NCBI GenBank assembly: GCA_019745195.1
Contig: JAIETL010000009.1
Coordinates: 38,750 to 102,749 of the forward strand
Length of the DNA stretch: 64,000 bases
Direction of reading: 5' to 3'
Origin: Beijerinckiaceae bacterium
GTDB taxonomy: Bacteria > Pseudomonadota > Alphaproteobacteria > Rhizobiales > Beijerinckiaceae
The position numbers and the translations under genes are program-made. Below, one piece after another: positions 9,541 to 19,193 of the stretch (position 1 is its first letter; the number at the start of each line of letters is the position of its first letter). Below the pieces are notes generated by a model. It was given only the letters and a program-made list of their open reading frames with translations. It did not search any database and was not told the origin of the DNA.

Positions 9541-11844
9541 ATGTCGCGCCGCATCCTTCTCATCGAAGACGATCCGATCTCTCAGGACATCATCCGCTCG
9601 CTGCTCACCGGCCAGGGGCATGAGGTCGATGTCGTCACCGACGGTTTCAGCGCGCTCGATCGCGCGCGCCGGACCCGCTACGACGCAGCCCTGATCGACT
9701 ACCACCTGCCCGAGATGGACGGCTACACGCTCGGCCGGCTGCTCTGCGAGCAGCATCCGAGCGAGGGCGCGACGCCGGTGCTGATCGGCCTCACCGCCGA
9801 CCGCAACGGGCTGGCGGCGCGGCGCGGCTCCGACGCAGTGTTCAGGGCGATCCTGCCCAAGCCGATCAAGCCGGCGGAGCTGTTCGAGACGCTCGAGCGG
9901 CTCTGCGCCGGCGCGCAGGCCGGCGGCTCGGGCGCGACCGGTGCCGCCCCGCGCGAGGCGACGCTGTCGCTCTGGCGCAATCACGGCCTGGGCTTGCACC
10001 CGCGCGCCTGCATCTGCCCGGCTCCGACGCCGGAGCAGGCGACGGCGCTGGCCCTGTGCTTCGAGCTGGTCGAGCCGGCGCAGGCCGAGCTCGTGCTGCT
10101 GCTCGAGCGCCACGGCATCAACGAGGCGATCCGGATTTCGCGACGCGATCCCGATCGCAAGCGGCCGGTGATCGGGCTCTCCGACGACCATGCCGATATC
10201 TGCGACGGGCTGTTCAAGGTCGCCGAGCCGCAAAGCTGGCGCAAGGTCGCGACGCTGCTCGGCGCAGGGCCGGGCCGGGTCGCCGCGCCGGCGCCGGCCG
10301 AGGCGAGCGTGATCGTGCTGACGCCGCCCGCAGCCAAGGCCGAAGCGCCATCAGCGCCGGCTGCCGAACCCGCCCCACAGGTGGAGCCCGTCGCCAGGAC
10401 CGCGCCGGCCGGCGCGCCCGGCCCCGCGCTGCGGCCGATCCTGCTCGACGGCGTCGCGACGCCGCTTTCGACGCTGCGCTCCGCGATCGAGAGCCATCTG
10501 CGCCGTCCGCCGGCCGAGGCGAGCGGGGCGCACGACCTGCTGACCCGCGCGCTGGCCTCCCTCTCGGAGGTGCTGCTGGTCACCGAGACCGTGGTCGACT
10601 TTCTGAAGGAGCCAGCGCCGCAGGACGCCAGCCTGACCGGGTTCGACCCGGCCGAGCTGGTCGAGAACGCCGTCACCATGATCCGCGATGTCGCGCCCGC
10701 AGGCGCGCCGCGCCTCGCCTGGCGCATCGACGCCTCCGTGCCCGGCCATGTCCGCGGCGACGCCCACCGCCTCAGCCAGATCCTGCTGACCATGCTCGAC
10801 GATGCGGCGCATCTGGGACCGGGCGCGGCGACGCTGCATGTCGGCTTCGCCGATGGCGACGACCCGGCGCTCGGCTTCAGGCTGGCGTATTTGCCCGATG
10901 CGACGGCGGAAACCGGCGCAGGGTCGCAGCGCGACGCCGGCGTGATCGCGCAGTTGCGGACGATCCGCTCGGCGACGCTGCGGCGGCTGATCGCGCTCGT
11001 CGGCGGCGATGTCGCGCCCCAGGAGCGGGCGAGCGGCCCGCTGACCGGCTTCACCCTGCCGGCGACGCGCGAGGCCGCGCCGGCCAGGACGTCGCCGGCC
11101 AGGATGTCGCCGGGCGTTCCCGGCGGCGGGCAAGTCGCCACGGGCGCGCGCGTGCTGCTGGTCGATGACGGCGCGGTCGGCGGTGAGATGCTGACCCTGC
11201 TGCTGGCTCAGGCAGGCCACAATGTCTGCCGCGCGCCCGATATCGAAGCGGCGAGCTTCGTCGCGACCGGCTCACGGCAGGACGTCGCGCTGGTCGATGT
11301 CTCCGCGACGCCGGCGGCGCGGGAGACGGCGCTGACCGCCCTGCGGGGCTTGCGCCAGGCGCATGCGGCGATGCCGCTGATCGTGATCGCGTCGGGCCTC
11401 TCCGACCAGGACCACGCCGGTTTCGCGGCGCTGGGACAAACGACGCTGCTCGCCAAGCCGTTCTCACCCGAGACGCTGGCCGGAGCGATCGCCGACGCCC
11501 TGCGCGAGCCGGCGCGACCGGACGCGCCCACGCCAGCCCCGGCCGAGCCGGCGCTCGACCATGCCGTGCATGACGCGCTCGTCGCGGCGCTGGGTCAGGC
11601 CTCGGTCGAGCGGCTGACGCGACAATTGCTCGGCGAGATCGCCACGCTCGCCGAGGCCGAGGGGTTCGACGCACAGCGCGCCGGCCGCATCGCCGAGCTC
11701 GCCAGTTGCGCCGGCATGCTCGGCCTCGCGGACCTCAACCGCGCCTGCGCGGCGACCGGGCGCGAGCCTGCCGCCTGCGCTGCGGTCAGGACGGCCCTGA
11801 CGCGGGCGCAAGCCGCCGTCGCTGCCCTGCGCATGGCGGCCTGA
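9541..11844 (+). CDS. Receiver protein with degenerate hybrid-kinase core, second receiver and Hpt-like domain
   Basis: 767 residues, no transmembrane segment. An N-terminal receiver (residues 3-120) is intact: acidic pair EDD, phosphoacceptor D53 in IDYHLPEMDGY, and K107 in LPKPIKP. Residues 140-260 may be another degenerate receiver. Residues ~300-520 resemble a HisKA/HATPase core but lack an HE-containing H-box, and the N-box reads QILLTMLDDAAHL with Asp where catalytic kinases have Asn. I see no DTGxG ATP motif. A second receiver (536-650) keeps D586 and AKPFS. The C-terminal Hpt-like helix has Glu719 (IAELASCAGMLGL) in place of the phosphorylatable His. It therefore probably receives phosphate rather than makes it, with the adjacent hybrid kinase as the likely partner. 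I chose ATG 9541 because it starts the receiver cleanly after AGAGG. Confidence 0.85.
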   Translation: MSRRILLIEDDPISQDIIRSLLTGQGHEVDVVTDGFSALDRARRTRYDAALIDYHLPEMDGYTLGRLLCEQHPSEGATPVLIGLTADRNGLAARRGSDAVFRAILPKPIKPAELFETLERLCAGAQAGGSGATGAAPREATLSLWRNHGLGLHPRACICPAPTPEQATALALCFELVEPAQAELVLLLERHGINEAIRISRRDPDRKRPVIGLSDDHADICDGLFKVAEPQSWRKVATLLGAGPGRVAAPAPAEASVIVLTPPAAKAEAPSAPAAEPAPQVEPVARTAPAGAPGPALRPILLDGVATPLSTLRSAIESHLRRPPAEASGAHDLLTRALASLSEVLLVTETVVDFLKEPAPQDASLTGFDPAELVENAVTMIRDVAPAGAPRLAWRIDASVPGHVRGDAHRLSQILLTMLDDAAHLGPGAATLHVGFADGDDPALGFRLAYLPDATAETGAGSQRDAGVIAQLRTIRSATLRRLIALVGGDVAPQERASGPLTGFTLPATREAAPARTSPARMSPGVPGGGQVATGARVLLVDDGAVGGEMLTLLLAQAGHNVCRAPDIEAASFVATGSRQDVALVDVSATPAARETALTALRGLRQAHAAMPLIVIASGLSDQDHAGFAALGQTTLLAKPFSPETLAGAIADALREPARPDAPTPAPAEPALDHAVHDALVAALGQASVERLTRQLLGEIATLAEAEGFDAQRAGRIAELASCAGMLGLADLNRACAATGREPAACAAVRTALTRAQAAVAALRMAA

Positions 11845-11964
11845 CCTGACCTGGATTGACGCTTCGTTAACTACGCATGTGCTTGGATTTGCGGGGCTTT
11901 GCGTTTGCGAGGCCGACCGCCGCACCAGTTCCGGACTGCGGCGGAGAGCGGAGCTGACAGGCGC

Positions 11965-14900
11965 ATGACGACAGGATCGTGGCAGCTAAGGTCGCGGCGC
12001 ATCACCGCGCCGGCGATCCTCCTCGGCGTGCTGACGGCCGCGAGCCTGCTGATCGCGACCACAGGCTGGTTTCTTTGGCACTCTGGCCAGCGGGCGCTGC
12101 GCGACGCCGGAGCCAACACCGAGAACCTCGTCGCGGTGCTCGACCGGCATGCGGCGCGGATGATCGACTCCATCCAGATCGTGATGACGACGGCCGGGCA
12201 GCAGCTCGGCCCCGATCCCTCGGACACGTCGCGACGCAGCTTCCTCGACGCCTGGCTCGCCGATGTGGCGCGCAGCCTGCCGCATCTGCACTCCGTCGCG
12301 CTGATCGACCGGCGCAGCGGCGCGATCCTCTACGACTTCGTGCGGTCGCGGGAGGCCGGCGCCGGCCCGCTGGCGACGCTGGCCGAGGCCGCGCGAGCCG
12401 ACACGACAGAGGGCTTGCGCACGGGAAAGGCGGTTCTCGACGAGCCGTCGGGGCGCTGGCTGCTGCCGCTGAGCCGGATCGTTCCGCCGAGACAGGGCAT
12501 CGACGACACGATCATCGTGGCGAACCTGTCGCTGGCCTATCTCCAGCAAGTCTACGATTCGCTCAGCATCGGCGCCAACGGCACGGTCGTGCTGTTTCGC
12601 GACGATGGCACGATCCTGGCGCGACGGCCCTATGACGCCGCCAAGGTCGGCCAGAACATCGCGACGGGGCCGCTGTTTCGCGATCATCTCCCGCATCGGC
12701 CGACCGGCACCTTCCAGGCGCGCTCCGCGATCGACGGCATCGACCGCATCATCAGCTATCGCCGTCTCGAGACGACCGCGCTGGTCGCCGTGGTCTCGCA
12801 GTCGCAGGCGGAGGTGCTGGCGCGCTGGACGCAGGAGCTCTCCAGCGACTTTCTGGTCGCGGGCCTTTGCGCCATGTCGCTGCTCGGGCTCGGCCTGATG
12901 CTGATCCGCATGCTGCGCCAGCGCGACCGCGCCGACGCCCATCTGCGCACGACGCTTCAGCACATGCAGCAGGGCCTGCTGATGGTCGGCCCCGACCAGC
13001 GCACCGAACTCTACAATGCGAAGGCGCTTGAACTGCTCGACCTGCCCGAGGCGCTGATGGCCAGCCGCCCGCTGCCGGGCGAGGTCTTCGCCTGGCAGGA
13101 CAGCCAGGGCGAGTTCGACGAACTGACACCCGAGATGCGCGACCGAATCGTCCGGGCTGCGCTGGCACAGACCCCGGGCTGCTACCAACGGGCACGGCGC
13201 AACGGCACGGTGCTCGAGATCAGGACCACGCCTCTGCCCAATGGCGGGGCGGTGCGGACCTATACCGACGTCACCGAGCAGCGCCGGGCGATCGACGAGA
13301 TGAACGCCAGCGTCGCCTTCGCCAATACGCTCGTGAATTCGAGCCCGGACTGCATCCAGCTGCTCGATCTCGACGGCCATATCACCTTCATCAGCGATCT
13401 CGGCCAGGAGCTGTTCGAGATCGAGGATTTCGAGAGCGTGCGCGGCCGACACTTCTCGCTGCTCTTTCCCGAAGAGCACCGCACCCGCGTCGATCTCGCC
13501 CTGCGCCGGGTTCGCGGCGGCCAGACCGACCGCTTCATCCGGATGTGCCCGACGCTCGGCGGGGTCGCGCGCTGGTGGGAGTTCATCATCACGCCGGTCC
13601 ACGAGATCGGCCGCGAAAGCGAACGGCTCTTCGTCGTCGCGCGCGACATCTCGGAGCGGCAGGCCCATGCCGACGAGCTGAGCCGGGCCAAGGAGGCGGC
13701 CGAGCGGGCGAGCCAGGCCAAGACGCAGTTCCTCGCCTCGATGAGCCACGAGATCCGCACGCCGCTGAACGCGATCCTCGGCTTCGCCGCGCTGGCGCGG
13801 GCGCGTCAGGGACGCGACCCCGAGCTAAGCCGCCAGATCGGGCTGATCGAAAAAGCCGGCGCCTCGCTGCTGACGATCCTCAACGACGTGCTCGACCTCG
13901 CCAAGATCGAGGCTGGAAAGGTCGAGCTCGAACTGCTGCCGCTCGATTTCGCGGAGCTGGCCGATGATTGCGTCGCGCTGACGCGCGGGCTCGCCGACCA
14001 GAAGGGCTTGCGGCTCGACTGCGTCTTCGCCGCCGATTTCCCCGCCCGCATCGTCGCCGACGAGGCGCGGGTGCGTCAGGTGCTGCTGAACCTGCTCAAC
14101 AACGCGGTCAAGTTCACGCCTTCAGGGACTGTGACGCTCTCGGTCGCGCGCTCGGCCGACGGGACGCGGATGGGCGTCTGCGTCAGCGACACCGGCATCG
14201 GCATCTCGCAGGAGCGGATCGCGCATCTGTTCCAGGACTTCGTGCAGGTCGATGGTTCGATCAGCCGGCATTACGGCGGCACCGGGCTCGGGCTCTCGAT
14301 CTCGCGGCGGCTGGTCGAACTGATGGGCGGATCGATCGGCGTCGAGAGCGTCGTCGGCGAGGGCTCGCGCTTTCATTTCGACCTGCCGCTGGTCGAGGCC
14401 AGGGAGGATGAAGGCTGCAAGCGCCGCGACGAGGCCGTGCCGGCCGCCGCCATCGTCCCGCGCAGCATTCTGCTCGTCGACGATCTCAGCATCAATCTGG
14501 AGATCGTCAGCGAGATGCTGCTCTCGGCCGGCCACAGGGTCGACCTCGCCGATAGCGGTCCCCAGGCGATCACGCTTTTTCGCGAGCGCCGGCACGAGAT
14601 GATCCTGATGGACGTCCAGATGCCCGACATGGACGGGCTGGAGACGACGCGGCGTATCCGCGACATCGACGAGCCGGCGCGGCTCACGCCGATCGTGGCG
14701 CTGACCGCCAATGTCTTCTCGCAGCAGGTCGAAAGCTATCGCGAGGCGGGCATGAACGACCATCTCGGCAAGCCCTTCGGCCGCGACGCGCTGCTGGCCA
14801 TGGTCGAGCGCTGGTCCGACCCGGAGAAACGACCGGCCGCCCCGCCGCCGGCCGACCCTGCGCCGGCCGCGCTCGACCGGGCCTGCCTCGACGAACTGAC

Positions 14901-15201
14901 GCAACTGCTTGGCCCCGCCAAAGTGCGCGAACTGCTGCGGCGCTTCCGCACCGAACTGCCCGACCGGCTGCGCTCGGCCGCATCGCCGGCGCTGCGCGCC
15001 GACGCCCATGCCATGATCTCGACCGCCGGCCTGCTCGGCTTCGCCCGGCTTTCGGCCGCCGCGCGCGCGCTCGAACAGGCGGTCGACACGGGCGGCGACG
15101 TCGCGCCGCCTTTGACCAGCCTGCTCGCCGCCCGCAAGGCCGCGATCGCGACGCTCGACGATCTGCTCGCCTCCGCCGACGATGCGAGCCTCGCCGCCTG
15201 A
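11965..15201 (+). CDS. Membrane hybrid sensor histidine kinase (Cache-like, PAS, HisKA, HATPase, REC, Hpt)
   Basis: 1078 residues. TM1 lies near 14-38, a ~250-residue periplasmic sensor region of Cache type follows, and TM2 lies near 296-317. Two PAS regions (~330-445 and ~450-570) precede the kinase core. HisKA has SMSHEIRTPLNA with His595. HATPase has LLNLLNNAVKF, DTGIGI and GGTGLGLS. The receiver carries Asp883 in MDVQMPDMDGL. The C-terminal Hpt has His1015 (ADAHAMISTAGLLGF). All catalytic residues are present. The TTG at 11899 is in frame, but ATG 11965 begins just before TM1 and is preferred. It follows the degenerate paralogue by 120 bases. It probably forms a phosphorelay with it and, by location, may influence cellulose production. 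Confidence 0.93.
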   Translation: MTTGSWQLRSRRITAPAILLGVLTAASLLIATTGWFLWHSGQRALRDAGANTENLVAVLDRHAARMIDSIQIVMTTAGQQLGPDPSDTSRRSFLDAWLADVARSLPHLHSVALIDRRSGAILYDFVRSREAGAGPLATLAEAARADTTEGLRTGKAVLDEPSGRWLLPLSRIVPPRQGIDDTIIVANLSLAYLQQVYDSLSIGANGTVVLFRDDGTILARRPYDAAKVGQNIATGPLFRDHLPHRPTGTFQARSAIDGIDRIISYRRLETTALVAVVSQSQAEVLARWTQELSSDFLVAGLCAMSLLGLGLMLIRMLRQRDRADAHLRTTLQHMQQGLLMVGPDQRTELYNAKALELLDLPEALMASRPLPGEVFAWQDSQGEFDELTPEMRDRIVRAALAQTPGCYQRARRNGTVLEIRTTPLPNGGAVRTYTDVTEQRRAIDEMNASVAFANTLVNSSPDCIQLLDLDGHITFISDLGQELFEIEDFESVRGRHFSLLFPEEHRTRVDLALRRVRGGQTDRFIRMCPTLGGVARWWEFIITPVHEIGRESERLFVVARDISERQAHADELSRAKEAAERASQAKTQFLASMSHEIRTPLNAILGFAALARARQGRDPELSRQIGLIEKAGASLLTILNDVLDLAKIEAGKVELELLPLDFAELADDCVALTRGLADQKGLRLDCVFAADFPARIVADEARVRQVLLNLLNNAVKFTPSGTVTLSVARSADGTRMGVCVSDTGIGISQERIAHLFQDFVQVDGSISRHYGGTGLGLSISRRLVELMGGSIGVESVVGEGSRFHFDLPLVEAREDEGCKRRDEAVPAAAIVPRSILLVDDLSINLEIVSEMLLSAGHRVDLADSGPQAITLFRERRHEMILMDVQMPDMDGLETTRRIRDIDEPARLTPIVALTANVFSQQVESYREAGMNDHLGKPFGRDALLAMVERWSDPEKRPAAPPPADPAPAALDRACLDELTQLLGPAKVRELLRRFRTELPDRLRSAASPALRADAHAMISTAGLLGFARLSAAARALEQAVDTGGDVAPPLTSLLAARKAAIATLDDLLASADDASLAA

Positions 15202-15299
15202 GGCCATCGGCGGCGCCGGCGCGTCGAAACGCCCTTGCCACTGCCCATTTTTCAGGCTCAATCCCCAGCGGCACCGCGCTGCACGATTGACGCACGCGT

Positions 15300-15315
15300 T
15301 GGCACATGGCTTGCT
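15300..15315 (+). promoter_or_regulatory. Sigma-54 (RpoN) -24/-12 promoter
   Basis: TGGCACATGGCTTGCT matches the sigma-54 consensus TGGCAC-N5-TTGCW, with the invariant GG and GC at the correct spacing. It lies on the coding strand about 70 bases upstream of the binding-protein ATG at 15386, giving a leader of roughly 60 nt. A sigma-54 promoter needs an activator (NtrC-type or other); no activator site was identified by eye. Confidence 0.65.
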
Positions 15316-15385
15316 CGCGCCTTGGGGAACGAGCGGCCCAAGCGCCGCCGAGACATCGGCCATTGTACCAAGCGGAGGATTTTCC

Positions 15386-17176
15386 ATGAAAGAGCACGAG
15401 ATTCGCCATCTGATCGGGCAGGTGAAGGATGGCGCGATGTCGCGGCGGTCCTTCATGCGAAAAATGCTCGCGGTCGGGATCGCGGCGCCGATCGCCTCCC
15501 AGATGCTGGTCTGGCACGACGTGGCGATGGCGCAGAGCACGCGCGTCTACAAGCCGACCAAGGCCGGCGGCGGCGGCCCGCTCAAGATCCTCTACTGGCA
15601 GGCGGTGACGCTGCTGAACCCGCATTTCGCCACCGGCACCAAGGACCAGGACGGCTCGCGCGTGTTCTACGAGCCCCTGGCCGGCTGGGACAACGAGGGC
15701 AACCTGACGCCGATCCTTGCCGCCGAGGTGCCGACGCGCGCCAATGGCGGCCTCGCTGCCGACGGCCTGTCGGTGACCTGGAAGCTGAAGCCCAACGTCA
15801 AATGGCATGACGGCAAGCCGTTCACCGCCGACGATGTCGTGTTCAACTGGGAGTATGCGAAGGACCCGGCCACGGCGGCCGTGACCAGCGGCTCCTACAA
15901 CACCATCACCGTCGAGAAAGTCGACAACCTGACGGTCAAGGTCGTGTTCAAGCAGCCGACCCCGTTCTGGGCCGACGCCTTCGTCGGCGTCGTCGGCATG
16001 ATCATTCCCAAGCATGTGTTCGAGCCGTTCATCGGCGCGAAGTCGCGCGAGGCCCCGGCCAACCTCAAGCCGGTCGGCACCGGCCCCTACAAGCTGGTCG
16101 ATTTCAAGCCGGGCGACATCGTCATCGGCGAGCGCAACCCCGACTATCACGTCGCCAACCAGCCGCATTTCGACACGATCGAGATCAAGGGCGGCGGTGA
16201 CGCCGTCTCCGCGGCGCGCGCCGTGCTGCAGACCGGCGAGTTCGACTACGCCTGGAACATGCAGGTCGAGGACGAGGTGCTGAAGCGCATGGAGACCGGC
16301 GGGCGCGGCAAGGTGCTCTCGGTGCCCAGCGGCAATATCGAGTTCATCATCCTGAACACCACCGACCCGTGGACCGAAATCGAGGGCGAGCGCTCGCACG
16401 CAAAGAGCAAGCACCCGACGCTCTCGGACCCCAAGGTGCGCGAGGCGATCAACCTGCTGATCGACCGCGATTCGGTGCAGAAATTCATCTATGGGCGCGG
16501 CGGCACCGCGACGGCCAACTTCGTCAATGCGCCGGCGCAGTATCGTTCGCCAAACATGAAATACGAATTCAACATCGACAAGGCGAACAAGATCCTCGAC
16601 GACGCAGGCTACAAGCGCGGCTCCGACGGCATCCGCGAGAAGGACGGCAAGAAGCTGAAATACGTCTTCCAGACGTCGATCAACGCGCCGCGCCAGAAGA
16701 CCCAGGCGATCATCAAGCAGGCCTGCCAGCGCGCCGGCATCGACATCGAGATCAAGTCGGTGACGGCCACGGTGTTCTTCTCGTCGGATTTCGCCAACCC
16801 CGACACCTATACCAAGCTCTATGTCGACATGGAGATGTACACCACCACCATGACGCAGCCCGACCCGGAGCGTTTCCTCAACCAGTTCGTCTCCTGGGAG
16901 GTCGCGACGAAGGAGAACAAGTGGCAGGGCCGCAACGTCTCGCGCTATGTCAGCGCCGAATCGGACGAGGCCTATCGCGCGGCCCAGAAGGAACTGGACC
17001 CGGTCAAGCGCGCGGCGCTGTTCATCAAGATGAACGACATCTATTGCGGTGCAAACGTCATTCTCCCGGTTCTGGCGCGCACCCGCGTCGCCGTCGCCGG
17101 CAACACACTGACGCCGAACTACAGCGGCTGGGACAGCGACACCTGGCAGATCGGAACCTGGTATCGCGAGGCATGA
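15386..17176 (+). CDS. Peptide-type ABC transporter substrate-binding protein (SBP family 5), Tat-exported
   Basis: 596-residue periplasmic solute-binding protein of the DppA/OppA (SBP_bac_5) family. The N-terminus carries a twin-arginine signal (SRRSFMRKML, residues 19-28, then a hydrophobic stretch ending AMAQ), so it is probably exported folded through Tat. Family features include the early LNPHFATGTKDQ region, the FTADDVVFNWEYAKDP motif and GTGPYKLVDF. ATG 15386 has a good AGCGGAGGA ribosome site 7 bases upstream, whereas upstream in-frame codons would read through the promoter region. It is followed by two permeases and a fused ATPase. The ligand is unknown; di/oligopeptides or other amines and opines are all possible for this family. 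Confidence 0.92.
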   Translation: MKEHEIRHLIGQVKDGAMSRRSFMRKMLAVGIAAPIASQMLVWHDVAMAQSTRVYKPTKAGGGGPLKILYWQAVTLLNPHFATGTKDQDGSRVFYEPLAGWDNEGNLTPILAAEVPTRANGGLAADGLSVTWKLKPNVKWHDGKPFTADDVVFNWEYAKDPATAAVTSGSYNTITVEKVDNLTVKVVFKQPTPFWADAFVGVVGMIIPKHVFEPFIGAKSREAPANLKPVGTGPYKLVDFKPGDIVIGERNPDYHVANQPHFDTIEIKGGGDAVSAARAVLQTGEFDYAWNMQVEDEVLKRMETGGRGKVLSVPSGNIEFIILNTTDPWTEIEGERSHAKSKHPTLSDPKVREAINLLIDRDSVQKFIYGRGGTATANFVNAPAQYRSPNMKYEFNIDKANKILDDAGYKRGSDGIREKDGKKLKYVFQTSINAPRQKTQAIIKQACQRAGIDIEIKSVTATVFFSSDFANPDTYTKLYVDMEMYTTTMTQPDPERFLNQFVSWEVATKENKWQGRNVSRYVSAESDEAYRAAQKELDPVKRAALFIKMNDIYCGANVILPVLARTRVAVAGNTLTPNYSGWDSDTWQIGTWYREA

Positions 17177-17205
17177 TCGCGCCGCTTTCGCGGATCATCG
17201 ACCGC

Positions 17206-17237
17206 GGCGGCTTCGGGCTCCTCAGCCTGAAGCCGCC
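17206..17237 (+). terminator. Stem-loop between binding-protein and permease genes
   Basis: GGCGGCTTC (17206-17214) pairs perfectly with GAAGCCGCC (17229-17237) across a 14-base loop. There is no U-run, so it is more likely an attenuator or an mRNA 3'-end stabiliser. Such structures commonly let a binding protein be made in excess of its permeases. Confidence 0.5.
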
Positions 17238-17309
17238 CTCCTCACCCGCAACCAAACTCCCGGAGCATGGCGGCCGCCATGCTCCGGCATCTTTCACGGA
17301 GCGTCCCTG

Positions 17310-18269
17310 ATGGGCCCCTATCTCATCAGGCGTCTGCTGATCGCCCTGCCGAGCCTGCTCGGGATCAGCCTGATCCTGTTCACGGTTCTCGCCCTTGCGC
17401 CGGGCGACCCGTTCGAGGAGCTGGCGACCAACCCCAACATCCCGCCCGAGGTCCGCGCCAACCTGCGCGCCAAATTCGGGATCGACGACCCGGTGCTGGT
17501 CCGCTACGTCCGCTGGCTTGCCGCCATGGCGCAGGGCGACTGGGGCTTCTCCTTCGCCAGCCGCATCAATGTCGATACGCTGATCCTGCAGCGGGTGCCG
17601 ACGACGCTGTTCATCGTCGGCTCGTCGCAGATCCTGGCGCTGGCGATCGCGCTGCCGATCGGCATCTATGCGGCGACGCGGCCCTATTCGATCTTCGACC
17701 AGATCGCCAACACGCTGGCCTTTGTCGGCTTCTCGCTGCCGACCTTCTTCACCGGGCTGCTGTTCATCCTGGTGTTCTCGGTGACGCTGGACTGGCTGCC
17801 CTTCGTCTACCGCTCCGATCTCGCGGCGACCGGCTGGCGCTGGTACTGGGAGATGTTCCGGCAGTCGATCATGCCGATCATGGTGCTCGCCCTGTTCCAG
17901 GCGGCGTCCTACACCCGCTATGTGCGCTCCGCCGTGCTCGACGTGGTCAGGCTCGACTATGTCACCACGGCGCGCGCCAAGGGGCTCGGCGAAAAGACGG
18001 TGACGCTTCGGCATGTCACGCGCAACGCGCTGATCCCGGTCGTGACGCTGGTGGCGCTGCAGATGCCGGCGGTGTTCGGCGGCGCGATCGTCACCGAGCA
18101 GATCTTCCGCGTGCCGGGCATCGGCTCGCTGCTGATCAGCGCCATCCTCGCCAACGACACGCCCGTCATCATGGCGGTGACCTTCGTGTTCTCCTGCCTC
18201 GTCGTCCTGTTCAACCTCATCGCGGACCTTCTCTATGGCTGGCTCGACCCTCGCATCTCCTACAACTGA
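17310..18269 (+). CDS. Peptide-type ABC transporter permease (DppB-like)
   Basis: 319-residue inner-membrane permease. It starts MGPYLIRRLLIALPSLLGIS, the typical DppB/OppB N-terminus with a first helix at 9-30 and five further helices. The EAA-type loop that contacts the ATPase is seen around VTTARAKGLGEKTV and RHVTRNALIP (about 215-245). Its last 35 bases overlap the next permease gene, indicating coupled translation. It forms the translocation pore with the DppC-like partner. Confidence 0.93.
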   Translation: MGPYLIRRLLIALPSLLGISLILFTVLALAPGDPFEELATNPNIPPEVRANLRAKFGIDDPVLVRYVRWLAAMAQGDWGFSFASRINVDTLILQRVPTTLFIVGSSQILALAIALPIGIYAATRPYSIFDQIANTLAFVGFSLPTFFTGLLFILVFSVTLDWLPFVYRSDLAATGWRWYWEMFRQSIMPIMVLALFQAASYTRYVRSAVLDVVRLDYVTTARAKGLGEKTVTLRHVTRNALIPVVTLVALQMPAVFGGAIVTEQIFRVPGIGSLLISAILANDTPVIMAVTFVFSCLVVLFNLIADLLYGWLDPRISYN

Positions 18270-19176
18270 GACGCCCGGCGTCCCGGTTGCCGGGACCGTG
18301 TCGATCTCTCCGGCGCGCGAGACCTGGCGGCGGTTCCGGCGTCACAGGCTCGCCATGGCGAGCGCGACGATCCTCGGCCTGCTGATCCTCGGCGTCGTGA
18401 TCGGCCCGTGGCTCTGGCCGATCGGGATCGACGAAATCGACTTCACGGCACGGCTGGAGACGCCGTCCTGGCGGCACCCGTTCGGTACGGACGATCTCGG
18501 CCAGGACCTGCTGGCGCGGATGATCTATGGCGGGCGCATCTCGCTGGCCGTCGGGCTCGCGGCGATGGTGGTCGCGACGCTGGTGGGCGTCATCATCGGG
18601 GCGCTCGCGGGCATGTCGCGCGGCTACCTCGACACGGTGCTGATGTGGCTGACGGACCTCTTCCTGTCGCTGCCGCAGCTGCCGCTGCTGCTGCTGGTGA
18701 TCTATCTCTTCCGCGAGCAGCTCAAGGCGATCTTCGGCCTCGAGGGCGGCGTCTTCGTGCTGATCGTCATCGTGATCGGCGGCCTGCGCTGGATGCCCGT
18801 GGCGCGGCTGGTGAGGGCGCAGTTCTTCTCGCTGCGCGAGAAGGAGTTCGTCGAAGCGGCGCGCGCGCATGGCGCATCGCGGCGCAGGCAGGTGGTCAGC
18901 CATATCCTGCCCAACGCGATCGGCCCCGTGATCGTGGCGAGCACGATCGAGGTGTCTTCCGCGATCATCGCGGAGTCGACCTTGTCGTTCCTCGGCCTCG
19001 GCTTTCCGCCCGACATCCCGACCTGGGGGCGGCTGCTGTTCGACGCCAAGGACTATCTCGACGTCGCGCCGCACTGGGCCCTGTTCCCGGGCGCCGCGAT
19101 CTTCCTGACCGTGCTCTCGATCAACTTCATCGGCGACGGGCTGCGCGACGCGCTCGACCCGCGCCGCGTGAGCTGA
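18235..19176 (+). CDS. Peptide-type ABC transporter permease (DppC-like)
   Basis: 313-residue permease with a cytosolic N-terminal tail of ~35 residues and TM1 near 40-62. The DppC-typical HPFGTDDLGQDLLARMIYG motif comes before the core, followed by five more helices. The EAA loop is seen in FVEAARAHGASRRR and HILPNAIGP. The start ATG 18235 lies inside the end of the upstream permease gene. It is the second half of the heterodimeric pore. Confidence 0.93.
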   Translation: MAGSTLASPTTETPGVPVAGTVSISPARETWRRFRRHRLAMASATILGLLILGVVIGPWLWPIGIDEIDFTARLETPSWRHPFGTDDLGQDLLARMIYGGRISLAVGLAAMVVATLVGVIIGALAGMSRGYLDTVLMWLTDLFLSLPQLPLLLLVIYLFREQLKAIFGLEGGVFVLIVIVIGGLRWMPVARLVRAQFFSLREKEFVEAARAHGASRRRQVVSHILPNAIGPVIVASTIEVSSAIIAESTLSFLGLGFPPDIPTWGRLLFDAKDYLDVAPHWALFPGAAIFLTVLSINFIGDGLRDALDPRRVS

Positions 19177-19193
19177 CGAGCGGAAAGAGTCTC

